Assembly (NCBI GenBank): GCA_022820485.1
Contig: JAJEFJ010000017.1
Coordinates: 1-57,355, forward strand
Direction of reading: 5' to 3'
Length of the DNA stretch: 57,355 nt
Source: Candidatus Latescibacterota bacterium
GTDB lineage: Bacteria > Latescibacterota > UBA2968 > UBA8231
A program made the position numbers and the translations under genes. The notes beneath the pieces are model-generated. The model saw nothing but the letters and a program-made list of their open reading frames with translations, was not told where the DNA came from and made no database searches. Positions 34,055 through 41,862 of this stretch are shown in pieces (the stretch's first letter is position 1; each line of letters starts with the position of its first letter).

Positions 34055-35170
34055 TTGGCCTTTGAGTCGGTCGACGCACTTCAAAGAACTCTGGCGGACA
34101 CGGTCTTTAAGTATGCTACGGATCGAAAGAAGGCCGCAGGCCGTGCTTTGGGAACGCTCGTCGAGATCATTACATTTTATACCCTCAACATGTGGGAGCT
34201 CCGCGACCATGTCGTCATTGAGCGCTCAGTGCCTGAGTTCGCCAACGCCGACATATTGCACAACGTCGAATTTTCGCTTCACCCCATCCAGGCTCGGCAC
34301 GAAGTCGAAATCGCCCCACTATCTCTTCCCCTCACAGCCGCAAAGATCAAGCGCCACTTGCCCTTCCTGCACGAAACGGCCGTCAAGTCAACCCAAGTGC
34401 TCAGCAGAGACGCCGTGAAACGCAACGCAACTGTCCTTGTAGAGAGCGAAACTGGCCCAGTTATTGCTAATGTTGATACATTGAATGATTCTAGTTGCAG
34501 ACTCACCGTATGCCGGCTCTCCACTAATCCGTTCGCTATCTTTGAATGCAAGCGCGTGGGAGTGGAGGAAGGAATGCGAAAAGGGCCGCAGACGATTGAA
34601 AAAGCAAAACAGGGAGCTTATGTTGCGCGGTCCGTGTCTTCCCTGCAAAAAGTGCGGCTTCGGAATGGGCAGTTTCAAGGTGTCATGGAACAACCCAACG
34701 GTGGCTTCCTAACCGGCCTCTACGACGAAGTACTCAGAGAAGTCATCGACTCGTCATCGGTTGTCGAATTCGCTGGATTCATACTCACCGTTGGTGTTGT
34801 TAGCAACCATGGTAACTGGTTTACCTCTGACAATCACAACAAGGAACTTCGCGTGCTGGCTCAGTCATACGACTGGCTATTGTTTCTCACCGACGCTGGG
34901 TTGTCTCAGTTCATTGACAAGCTACTGCTCAATCCCACACCAGACTTGGCACCTGCTCGTGAGGCATTCTTGGCGAGCTACTCCGGTAGCTCTGGAGCGA
35001 ATAGATTCACCAAGATACGCATGGCCGTTGACGCAGACGAAGCGCTCCGAAGCTACTTCACGGCGCACGAGGCCGAGGTTGAGACGTGGTTTAACGTCAT
35101 CTCTCCCCATGACGGTACGATTGAGAATCTACAGAGTGATCTGCGGAAACTCGCTGCAAAAAGCTGGTAG
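34055..35170 (+). CDS. Type II restriction endonuclease (probable)
   Basis: 371 residues from TTG 34055, with TAGGAGAAA upstream. A PD-(D/E)XK core is seen at AIFECKRVGVEEG (Glu164, Lys166), followed by KGPQTIEKAKQGAYVARS, a pattern that I associate with type II endonucleases. An upstream Asp (NVDTLND, about 141) could be the first acidic residue. There is no signal or membrane segment. It lies 14 bases before a DNA adenine methyltransferase gene on the same strand, which strongly supports a restriction role. The recognition sequence is unknown. The pair interrupts a sugar-catabolism region. Confidence 0.75.
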   Translation: MAFESVDALQRTLADTVFKYATDRKKAAGRALGTLVEIITFYTLNMWELRDHVVIERSVPEFANADILHNVEFSLHPIQARHEVEIAPLSLPLTAAKIKRHLPFLHETAVKSTQVLSRDAVKRNATVLVESETGPVIANVDTLNDSSCRLTVCRLSTNPFAIFECKRVGVEEGMRKGPQTIEKAKQGAYVARSVSSLQKVRLRNGQFQGVMEQPNGGFLTGLYDEVLREVIDSSSVVEFAGFILTVGVVSNHGNWFTSDNHNKELRVLAQSYDWLLFLTDAGLSQFIDKLLLNPTPDLAPAREAFLASYSGSSGANRFTKIRMAVDADEALRSYFTAHEAEVETWFNVISPHDGTIENLQSDLRKLAAKSW

Positions 35171-35184
35171 GAGAAAGACTAGGC

Positions 35185-35781
35185 ATGACTGCAGGACGTA
35201 ACAATGCCGAGGTGCTAAGTCAACATTGGTGCACTCCGCCAAAGTACGTTAACGCGATACGAGAGTTTTTCGCCGAATCAGTTGCGCTAGATCCATGCTC
35301 CAATCGCCATTCTATCGTGGGGGCGACTGTAGAATACTCTCTACCTGAGACTGACGGATTATCAGCGTCGTGGAACTATCCCACCATCTTCGTCAATCCT
35401 CCATACGGCAGAGACCGCGAGAGAGGCACCACGATTCGAGATTGGCTGCGAAAATGCACCGAGGCTCACGTACAACATGGTGTTGAGGTGCTCGCCCTTG
35501 TGCCTGTCGCTACGAATACTCGCCACTGGAAACAATACGTATTTGGCGCTGCTACTGCGGTCGCATTTCTCTACGACACCCGGCTACGCTTTCTCGTAAA
35601 TGGGAGGGACGGTGGCAAGGGTGCTCCAATGTCCTGCGCGATGGTCTATTGGGGCCCGCAGTACGAGCGCTTTGAAAAGATATTCGTCCGCTTTGGAGCA
35701 GTCGTTGGCGTTAGGCATCTACATGGAAAACTCGTTGGCACAGGCGAGCATTTGGATCTGTTTGAAAGAGTGGAAAACTAA
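35185..35781 (+). CDS. DNA N6-adenine methyltransferase, phage Dam type
   Basis: 198 residues. HWCTPPKYVNAI and VALDPCSN near the N-terminus and the catalytic motif IFVNPPYGR (Asn71-Tyr74) identify the phage-type Dam family. LALVPVATNTRHWKQY and FLYDTRLRFLVNG are also typical. It would methylate adenine to protect sites from the endonuclease encoded 14 bases upstream. The family is usually phage-borne, hinting at the origin of this restriction-modification unit. It is convergent with the AraD1-like gene, two bases apart. Confidence 0.87.
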   Translation: MTAGRNNAEVLSQHWCTPPKYVNAIREFFAESVALDPCSNRHSIVGATVEYSLPETDGLSASWNYPTIFVNPPYGRDRERGTTIRDWLRKCTEAHVQHGVEVLALVPVATNTRHWKQYVFGAATAVAFLYDTRLRFLVNGRDGGKGAPMSCAMVYWGPQYERFEKIFVRFGAVVGVRHLHGKLVGTGEHLDLFERVEN

Positions 35782-35783
35782 CG

Positions 35784-36806
35784 CTATCCTCCTAATCCCT
35801 GTAGCTGCGTTGGCTCTTCGAGCGGCACCACGGGATTTTCCAAAACCCCGATTCCGCCGGAGAAGGTCAACTGCATCACGTCTCCGTCCAAAAGCCCCGT
35901 CGCCAAATCCGCCTCGGCAAAGACGATGGGCGTCCCCCAATAAAACGCCAGCAAGGTACGTGGCTCTAGAGGCAGCCGACTGAAAAGGTGGCGCTCTAAG
36001 TGCAGGAGCCGCCCGGGCATGTTTAGGTTGTTCTGGCCGGTCGGCCCCTTTTTGTAGGCGATGGATTGCCCATCGCGCAAGATGCGGCACGAGACCTCGA
36101 CTTCGGAGTCGTCGTACTCGTCGGCTGTAATCAACACCGGCCCTAGAGAAGCGCAGCCACCGGCCCAGTTTTTGGCTTGGGGCAAGTTGAGGGGATTGGC
36201 GGCCTCGATGCCGTTGTCGGTGGCGTCGTTGCCGCCGGTGTAGCCCAGCCTCTCTAAGCGGCCCTGGCGCGTCAGGCCATAGACTGACACTAGCTCGGTC
36301 TCGGGCACTAAGCGCTGGGTGTCGCCGGGCCGGGTGATTGGCTGGCCGTGCCCGACGACGGCGTCCGGCTCGCCCTTGGCGAACAGCTCGGGCCGTCCGC
36401 CGCCGGACACTTCGCGGTATTTCTGGTCGTACACGTTGATGGCCTCACCAGTGGCCTGCTGTGCTTCGATCTCGCGCAACTTGGCGCTGACCTCGTGGGT
36501 GACGCCGGCTAGCCACACGCGCAGGGCGTGGGGATGGCCGGGCGGACCGCTGACCGGCTTGGTAAGGTAAAGATCGCTGGTGCTGCGATTGGCCAACAGC
36601 GCGTCTAGCGACAAGCGGCGCGCAGCCTGTTTTTGCAGGTTCTGAGCGGCGGACACCAGCCCAATCTCGTCGCCGCCGCCGTCGTAGTAGAGTTGATGTA
36701 CGGTGCGTGGCCCTTGGTTTACGCCCGTCAGATCTAAGACCTCGTCGCCGATGACGAGGCCCAAGCGCATGCCGTCGCCCGGCTCGATAAATTGCACTAG
36801 TTTCAT
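35784..36806 (-). CDS. FAH-family protein, AraD1/GguC-like
   Basis: 340 residues. The FAH-type fold is visible in WLAGVTHEVSAKLREIEA, the Glu/Asp cluster in VVPETELVSVYGL (metal binding) and YTGGNDATDNGIEAANPLNLPQAKNW. The N-terminus MKLVQFIEPGDGMRLGLVIGDEVLDL fits AraD1/GguC-type members. Some of these dehydrate 2-keto-3-deoxy sugar acids such as L-2-keto-3-deoxyarabonate. Together with the aldonate-dehydratase-like enzyme this suggests a non-phosphorylative sugar-acid route. ATG 36806 is the chosen start. Confidence 0.82.
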   Translation of the reverse strand: MKLVQFIEPGDGMRLGLVIGDEVLDLTGVNQGPRTVHQLYYDGGGDEIGLVSAAQNLQKQAARRLSLDALLANRSTSDLYLTKPVSGPPGHPHALRVWLAGVTHEVSAKLREIEAQQATGEAINVYDQKYREVSGGGRPELFAKGEPDAVVGHGQPITRPGDTQRLVPETELVSVYGLTRQGRLERLGYTGGNDATDNGIEAANPLNLPQAKNWAGGCASLGPVLITADEYDDSEVEVSCRILRDGQSIAYKKGPTGQNNLNMPGRLLHLERHLFSRLPLEPRTLLAFYWGTPIVFAEADLATGLLDGDVMQLTFSGGIGVLENPVVPLEEPTQLQGLGG

Positions 36807-36865
36807 GTGTATTACTCCTTGGTGGTCGTTTAAGAACTGACGTTACGAAATTTTGTTATGCCTGC

Positions 36866-36898
36866 GTAGGGGCGGTTCGCGCTCCGCACCGCCCCTAC
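36866..36898. repeat. GTAGGGGCGGT palindromic repeat, copy A
   Basis: GTAGGGGCGGTTCGC...CACCGCCCCTAC forms a near-perfect inverted repeat. Related copies lie at 41803-41837 (degenerate) and 45863-45892 (perfect). It sits between the AraD1-like and mqnD genes, on the same strand as both, and may act as a terminator or REP-type element. Confidence 0.7.
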
Positions 36899-36949
36899 AG
36901 CGGACGACACCGTAAACATCAGATCCGGCATAAGACTGCGTAACATCGT

Positions 36950-37777
36950 TTAAGAAATGAAGAGCGGCGCGTCGGACTTCGGCGCGATGCCGGCCCGCTC
37001 GGCCCGCTCGATCAGGTCGAATATGGCGGCCTCGCCGTCCACCCCGTAGTCGAGCGTGTGCTGATTGACGTACAGGTCGATGTGCGCCTGCATGACGCTG
37101 TCGTCCATTTCTTGGGCGTGCTGGCGGATGTAGCCGCGCACCGCGTCCGGGTGGGCATAGGCGTACTCCACGCTCTGCACGAGCGCGCGGTCGAGCTGGC
37201 CGATGAGTTCGGCTCCGAGGCTACGCCGCGCGAGGATGCCGCCGAGGGGGATCGGGTGTCCGGTGCTTTCCTCCCACCACTGACCTAGGTCGATGATCGC
37301 GGCTAGCCCGTGTTGGGCATAGGTGAAGCGGCTCTCGTGGATGATGACGCCTGCATCGACTACACCTTGCGCGGTCGCATCGACGATTTGGTCAAAAGGC
37401 ATGATTGCTAGCTGCTCAATGCTGGGGTCAAAGAGCCGCAGCAAGAGGGCCGCGGTGGTCAGCCGTCCGGGAATGGCGATTCGCTTGTGTTTGAGATCTT
37501 TTAGCGCCAACTCCTCGCGCGCTACCAAGAGCGGCCCGCATCCTCTCCCCAAGGCACCACCCGAGTGCAGGAGACAGTACTCTTCCCGCAGGTGCGCCAG
37601 CGCGTGGAAGGATATTTTGGTCGCGTCGAGTTGCCCTCGCAGCGCCATCTCATTGAGCGTCTCGATGTCCGCTAGCACTTCCTCGCATTCGGGCGCACCG
37701 GCGATGTGCCCGTGGACCAAGCCGCAAAAGACAAACGTATCGTTGGGACAGGGCGAATAGCCCAAGGTCACGCGCAT
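36950..37777 (-). CDS. mqnD: 1,4-dihydroxy-6-naphthoate synthase
   Basis: 275 residues. The start LGYSPCPNDTFVFCGLVHG and later LDATKISFHALAHL, SGGALGRGCGPLLV and GVIIHESRFTYAQHGL match MqnD, a periplasmic-binding-protein-like fold enzyme. It converts cyclic dehypoxanthinyl futalosine to 1,4-dihydroxy-6-naphthoate in the futalosine route to menaquinone. There is no signal peptide. The start overlaps the mqnB stop by ten bases. MqnA, MqnC and MqnE genes are not in the window. Confidence 0.93.
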   Translation of the reverse strand: MRVTLGYSPCPNDTFVFCGLVHGHIAGAPECEEVLADIETLNEMALRGQLDATKISFHALAHLREEYCLLHSGGALGRGCGPLLVAREELALKDLKHKRIAIPGRLTTAALLLRLFDPSIEQLAIMPFDQIVDATAQGVVDAGVIIHESRFTYAQHGLAAIIDLGQWWEESTGHPIPLGGILARRSLGAELIGQLDRALVQSVEYAYAHPDAVRGYIRQHAQEMDDSVMQAHIDLYVNQHTLDYGVDGEAAIFDLIERAERAGIAPKSDAPLFIS

Positions 37778-38490
37778 AGCCCCTCCTCCAAGAGTTGCTG
37801 AACCGCTGTCTGCGCCCTAGCGGCGGCTCCCGGCAGATTCCATTGCTCCCGCGCGCGCTGCTCGACGATGTTACTCATGGCACGCAACTCGGCAAAAGGC
37901 GCTTCGTATAGAGCGCATAGGTGCGCGGCGGCCGCGCCCTCCATGTTTTCGCACAAGGCCCCAAAGCGCCGCCCTCTTTCCACCCCCAATTCGTCAGTGC
38001 CCGAGCATTCCTGCACGGTGACGAAGGGGCCTATGTGGGCTTCGGGCAAAGCCGCGGCCGCCCGCTGCACCCACTGCTCGTCAATGGGAAAGCAATTGTA
38101 GTAAGAGCGCCCTTTCTCCAGCACTGGAATGCCAATCAGCTCTCCGCCCTGCCAGCCGTCCGGCGTCCGTACCCCCAGATCTCCGTAGCATTCCTCGCTG
38201 GCCAAGGCCAAGTCTCCTATGCTTGCGCCGCTCTCTGGATACGCTCCACCGACGCCGATCTGTACGACCCGTCGCGGTCGTTGCGCCTGCAAGTAGCAGG
38301 TGAGCGCGTGCGCTGTGTTTACCGCGCCGATTCCGGTCGCCACCAAGGTCACCGGCTGTGCGCCAATTTTCCCGCTCACCCATTCGCGCTCGGCGACGTT
38401 GCGCTGCACGCGCTCGGCCACGGCCTCTCTTAGGGCAAGCTGCTCAAAGGCCGTCGCGCTCAACACGAGGATCTCTTCCGTGGCCGTCAT
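37768..38490 (-). CDS. mqnB: Futalosine hydrolase
   Basis: 240 residues of the nucleoside phosphorylase/hydrolase fold. Visible are TGIGAVNTAHALTCYL, VQIGVGGAYPESGASIGDLALASEECYGDLG, the acidic motif CENMEGAAAAHL (Glu-Asn-Met-Glu), and RAMSNIVEQR near the end. It removes the base from futalosine derivatives in menaquinone synthesis. The pair mqnB-mqnD is an operon with a ten-base overlap. Confidence 0.92.
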   Translation of the reverse strand: MTATEEILVLSATAFEQLALREAVAERVQRNVAEREWVSGKIGAQPVTLVATGIGAVNTAHALTCYLQAQRPRRVVQIGVGGAYPESGASIGDLALASEECYGDLGVRTPDGWQGGELIGIPVLEKGRSYYNCFPIDEQWVQRAAAALPEAHIGPFVTVQECSGTDELGVERGRRFGALCENMEGAAAAHLCALYEAPFAELRAMSNIVEQRAREQWNLPGAAARAQTAVQQLLEEGLCA

Positions 38491-38657
38491 CAGGCATTCC
38501 TGTTATAGCAACTCTGAGTGACTTGAACGATTCGAGGGCATTCTACTATTCTGCGTCCATCTGCGTCTATCTGCGGATTAATGCCGAATAATATACGGTT
38601 GACTGCACCGAGGGCCAGCCGTACAATCCGGCCAGTCACCCTTCCCTGGATAGCCTT

Positions 38658-39830
38658 ATGCACATTTGCCACATCCGCATCTACTCGGTCGCCGTCCCCC
38701 GCGTGTACCACACCCGCGTAGCCCCCACGGGCGGGCACAGCAAGAATGCCTCGCGCTACTATATCCTGGAACTCGAGACCAATACCGGCCTGCGCGGCCT
38801 CGGCGAAATCTCGGATCTAGAAGATGCGTGGCAAGCGCCGTCGCCAGAGACCTTGTGCGAGACCTTGACGCCCCTGCTGGCCGGTGCCGACCCGCGCAAA
38901 CGCCTCCCCGCTTGGGAGCGCGTCGCCGAGGCGCTGCCCACCAGCTACCATCCGGAATTCCGCCGGCTCGTCAGTGCCGCCGTGGAAATGGCCCTGATCG
39001 ACCTCGCGGGCAAGTATTACGATGCCCCGGCCCACGCGCTTTTAGGCGGCCAGTACCGGGACGCGCTGCCCATCTCTTGGGTCGCGTACATCCGCAGTGC
39101 GGACGAGCTGGCAGCGGAAATTCAGGAAAAGGTCGATGCGGGCTTTACGGCCTTCAAGCTCAAGGTAGGGGCCGACTTTGACCTCGACTGCGAGCGCGTC
39201 CGCGTCTGCCGCCGGATCGTCGGCCCGGATGCGTACCTCAAGGCCGATGCCTCGGGCGCGTGGGAAGAAGAAGAGGCCATTGAGCGGATTCGCGAGTTGG
39301 CCGCGCTGGGCGTGGATGCAGTTGAGACGCCGATCCAATGCGTCGCGCGCAAAGTGGCCAAGGACCATCCCGAACAGGTCAATGCCGACCCAGACTCCGC
39401 AGCCTTAGCCTTGGCGAGAGTGCGCGCGGCCGTGCCCGCGGCCCTCATCGAACACGTCGCCGACTTTGACGACTCGTTTGCCCTTGCCCTCTTGCACCAC
39501 CGGGCCGTGGACGCCTTCAACGTCGCGCCCGTCCAAGCTGGCAGCCTGCACCGCGCCCAACGGCTGAGCCAGCTCGCCGCAGCCGCTGGCGTACCCGTTT
39601 TGCTTGGCAGCACGGTCGAGCTCGGCATTGGCACGGCTGCGGCTGTGCATCTTGGCGTGGCCACTAAAGCCGTCTGCGCGCCCTCGGATTTGGTCGGTCC
39701 GGGCCTATTGGCGAGCGATGTCGTCGCGCCGCGCTTGACCTACCAACAGGGCTGCCTGCACGCTCCGTCCGGGCCGGGATTGGGCGTCGAGTTGATCTAC
39801 GAGTTGATGGAACAGAAAGGAACTTCATGA
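38658..39830 (+). CDS. Enolase-superfamily enzyme, MLE/dipeptide-epimerase-like
   Basis: 390 residues. The capping domain reads SRYYILELETNTGLRGLGEIS. The barrel has FKLKVGADF (the first Lys pair), YLKADASGAW (Asp), DAVETPIQC (Glu) and LIEHVADFDD (third acidic). The usual second catalytic lysine is replaced: the region reads FNVAPVQAGS where family members have an Asn-x-Lys or similar. The reaction (racemisation, cycloisomerisation or dehydration) is therefore uncertain. The stop overlaps the purM start (ATGA). Confidence 0.8.
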   Translation: MHICHIRIYSVAVPRVYHTRVAPTGGHSKNASRYYILELETNTGLRGLGEISDLEDAWQAPSPETLCETLTPLLAGADPRKRLPAWERVAEALPTSYHPEFRRLVSAAVEMALIDLAGKYYDAPAHALLGGQYRDALPISWVAYIRSADELAAEIQEKVDAGFTAFKLKVGADFDLDCERVRVCRRIVGPDAYLKADASGAWEEEEAIERIRELAALGVDAVETPIQCVARKVAKDHPEQVNADPDSAALALARVRAAVPAALIEHVADFDDSFALALLHHRAVDAFNVAPVQAGSLHRAQRLSQLAAAAGVPVLLGSTVELGIGTAAAVHLGVATKAVCAPSDLVGPGLLASDVVAPRLTYQQGCLHAPSGPGLGVELIYELMEQKGTS

Positions 39831-40864
39831 GCCAACGCCTCTCCTATGCCAGCACGGGCGTCGATATAGACCAGACCGATGCGGCCAAGCGCGCCATGGC
39901 CGCGAGCATGGAAACCGCCGACCCGCGCGTGCTCAACCGGATTGGCGCGTTTGCCACCCTGCTCGACGCCCGCTTCCCCGGCTACGCCCACCCGGTGCTG
40001 GTCCACAAGAGCGAGGAGCCTGGGTCCAAACAAAAGTTGGCCTTTGCTCATGGCCGCCATCGCGGGGTGTGCTACGACATGGTCAATCACCTCATCGACG
40101 ACATCATCGTCATGGGTGCCGAGCCGATTTCGATCCAGGACGTCATCGTCTGCGGCGCGATGGATGGAGCCATCGTCAACGACCTTGTCGAAGCCTTGGC
40201 CGACGCCTGCCGCCAACAGGGCTGCACCCTGACCGGCGGCGAGACTTCGGTGCAGCCCGGCGTGGTCCCCGACGGCCTCTACGTGCTGACTGCCAGCGTC
40301 ATTGGCGTCGTCGATAAGGACAACATCATCGACGGTCAGGCTATTGCGGCCGGAGATCAGGTTTTGGCGCTCGCTTCCAACGGTTTGCACACCAATGGCT
40401 ACACACTGGTTCGAGCGCTCTTAGACCGGAAACCCGATCTGCTCACTGCCGACGTGGCCGGCGAATCCTTCCGCGAAGCAGTGCTCAAACCCCATACCTG
40501 CTACTTGCAGGCCGTGCGCGGCCTTTTCACCGACTCCGGCCTCCACGGCATGGCCCACATTACCGGCGGCGGCCTCCGCGACAACCTCAGCCGCATCTTG
40601 CCGCCGGGCCTCAGTGCTCAGCTCGATTTAGCGGCCATACAGATTCCACAGATTTTCCACACCTTGCGCGCAGCAGGTGACCTAGAGGAGGCGGATATGC
40701 TGCGCACGTTTAATATGGGCGTGGGCATGGGGCTGGTGGTTGCGCCCGAGGCCGTGGAACAGGTACTGGCTCACTTAGCGGCCCAAGACTGCCGGGCTTA
40801 TCGACTCGGGGAAATCGTGGCTGGCGAGCAAGAGGTAGCGTTGCAGGGGGCGCTCGCTTGGTAG
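39827..40864 (+). CDS. purM: Phosphoribosylformylglycinamidine cyclo-ligase (AIR synthase)
   Basis: 345 residues, full length. YASTGVDIDQTDAAKRAM, NHLIDDIIVMGAEPISIQDV, TLTGGETSVQPGVVPDG and GLHTNGYTLVRALL are conserved ATP- and substrate-binding segments. The C-terminal MAHITGGGLRDNLSRILPPGL and FNMGVGMGLVVAP complete the fold. It performs the fifth step of purine synthesis. It is translationally coupled to the enolase-superfamily gene upstream, an odd pairing. Confidence 0.96.
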   Translation: MSQRLSYASTGVDIDQTDAAKRAMAASMETADPRVLNRIGAFATLLDARFPGYAHPVLVHKSEEPGSKQKLAFAHGRHRGVCYDMVNHLIDDIIVMGAEPISIQDVIVCGAMDGAIVNDLVEALADACRQQGCTLTGGETSVQPGVVPDGLYVLTASVIGVVDKDNIIDGQAIAAGDQVLALASNGLHTNGYTLVRALLDRKPDLLTADVAGESFREAVLKPHTCYLQAVRGLFTDSGLHGMAHITGGGLRDNLSRILPPGLSAQLDLAAIQIPQIFHTLRAAGDLEEADMLRTFNMGVGMGLVVAPEAVEQVLAHLAAQDCRAYRLGEIVAGEQEVALQGALAW

Positions 40865-40926
40865 AATTGCCGCCTGAAATCGGCTTGTGCACACCCCATT
40901 CCCAACCGTTTGAAAGGAGCTGTGTT

Positions 40927-41790
40927 ATGAACTATCGATCTCTACTGATCGTCTGCTTGGCAACCTTGGGGCTGGCGGTCGCTGGCTGGAGGCAAGCTGG
41001 CGGTAAGATAGCATTTATCTCCGACCGCACGGGGCACGGTGACGTGTGGATTATGAATGCCGATGGGAGCGACTCCTTGAACTTGACCCAAGGACGGGAT
41101 TGCGCTAGTCCGGTTTGGTCGCCGGAGGGAACGCAGATCGCCTATATTGCCGGCGGCGAAATCTGGTTGATAGACGCCGACGGCAGTAATCCGCAACAGG
41201 TGACAGACGATGCCGTCGATAAAGCGCGGCTGTGGTGGTCTGAAGACGGAAGTAGCATTTACTATGTCGCCGTCGTGGCTTTGCCGATTCCAGAGGAGTG
41301 GGACGGCCCTGATGCGTTCGTTACGGCGCTAGACGGTAGTGGCTCCTCGTCTGCGGACTGGAGAGAAGTATATAGCCGCTTCCCCCCTGGTGTGTCTCCA
41401 GACGGGACCCAACTAGCAACCGTCTGGTTGTGGGATGGAGGGGGCCATAAGCATGTCGATTTCTACATCCGCACCAGTGCCAGTGATCACATGCACCCAA
41501 GTTATCTCCTACCTGAATTACTCCAGAATAAACTGATATACACCGAACCCTACGAAAATTGGCGAACGTTTCCTACTTGGTCGCCCGACGGCCTGAGAAT
41601 AGCCTTCGCTGGTTTTCTCGATTTCATGGGTCAGTTTGAGATTTGGGCGGCTGATACAGACGGGGACAACTGGGTCGAGTTGACCAATGGCTTAGGTGGA
41701 CGTGAGCCTGCTTGGCAACCGGCGATCCCTTCTGCTACGAGCGTCGAGGCCCGGTCGTGGGGACGGACCAAATCGCTGCTTTCTCATTAA
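40927..41790 (+). CDS. TolB-like PD40 beta-propeller secreted protein, copy 1
   Basis: 287 residues from ATG 40927, which has GAAAGGAGCTGTGTT upstream; the frame is open earlier but without a signal. Signal peptide MNYRSLLIVCLATLGLAVA. WD40-like PD40 motifs follow: KIAFISDRTGHGDVWIMNADGSD and SPVWSPEGTQIAYIAGGEIWLIDADGSN. The C-terminal half has FPTWSPDGLRIAFAG and a conserved tail ending SWGRTKSLLS. Probably periplasmic or secreted. It is one of three close paralogues (with 43672 and 44686); the FG-GAP gene separates copy 1 from copies 2 and 3. Confidence 0.85.
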   Translation: MNYRSLLIVCLATLGLAVAGWRQAGGKIAFISDRTGHGDVWIMNADGSDSLNLTQGRDCASPVWSPEGTQIAYIAGGEIWLIDADGSNPQQVTDDAVDKARLWWSEDGSSIYYVAVVALPIPEEWDGPDAFVTALDGSGSSSADWREVYSRFPPGVSPDGTQLATVWLWDGGGHKHVDFYIRTSASDHMHPSYLLPELLQNKLIYTEPYENWRTFPTWSPDGLRIAFAGFLDFMGQFEIWAADTDGDNWVELTNGLGGREPAWQPAIPSATSVEARSWGRTKSLLSH

Positions 41791-41802
41791 TCGCGCCTCG
41801 CG

Positions 41803-41837
41803 CGTAGGGGCGGTGCGGAGCGCAAGCTGTCCCTACG
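41803..41837. repeat. GTAGGGGCGGT palindromic repeat, copy B (degenerate)
   Basis: CGTAGGGGCGGTGCGGAGCG...CTGTCCCTACG is an imperfect inverted repeat just after the copy-1 PD40 stop. A half version, GCGTAGGGACGGTGCGGAC, occurs at the same place after the copy-3 PD40 gene. This shows that gene and downstream flank were duplicated together. Confidence 0.6.
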
Positions 41838-41862
41838 TGCCCTTAACCTCAGGAGGTAAACT

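Noticed and set aside
38658..39830. Assignment of the MLE-type protein to a specific dipeptide epimerase
   Set aside because: The second lysine position is not Lys and no peptide-transport genes are nearby, so a specific reaction would be guesswork.
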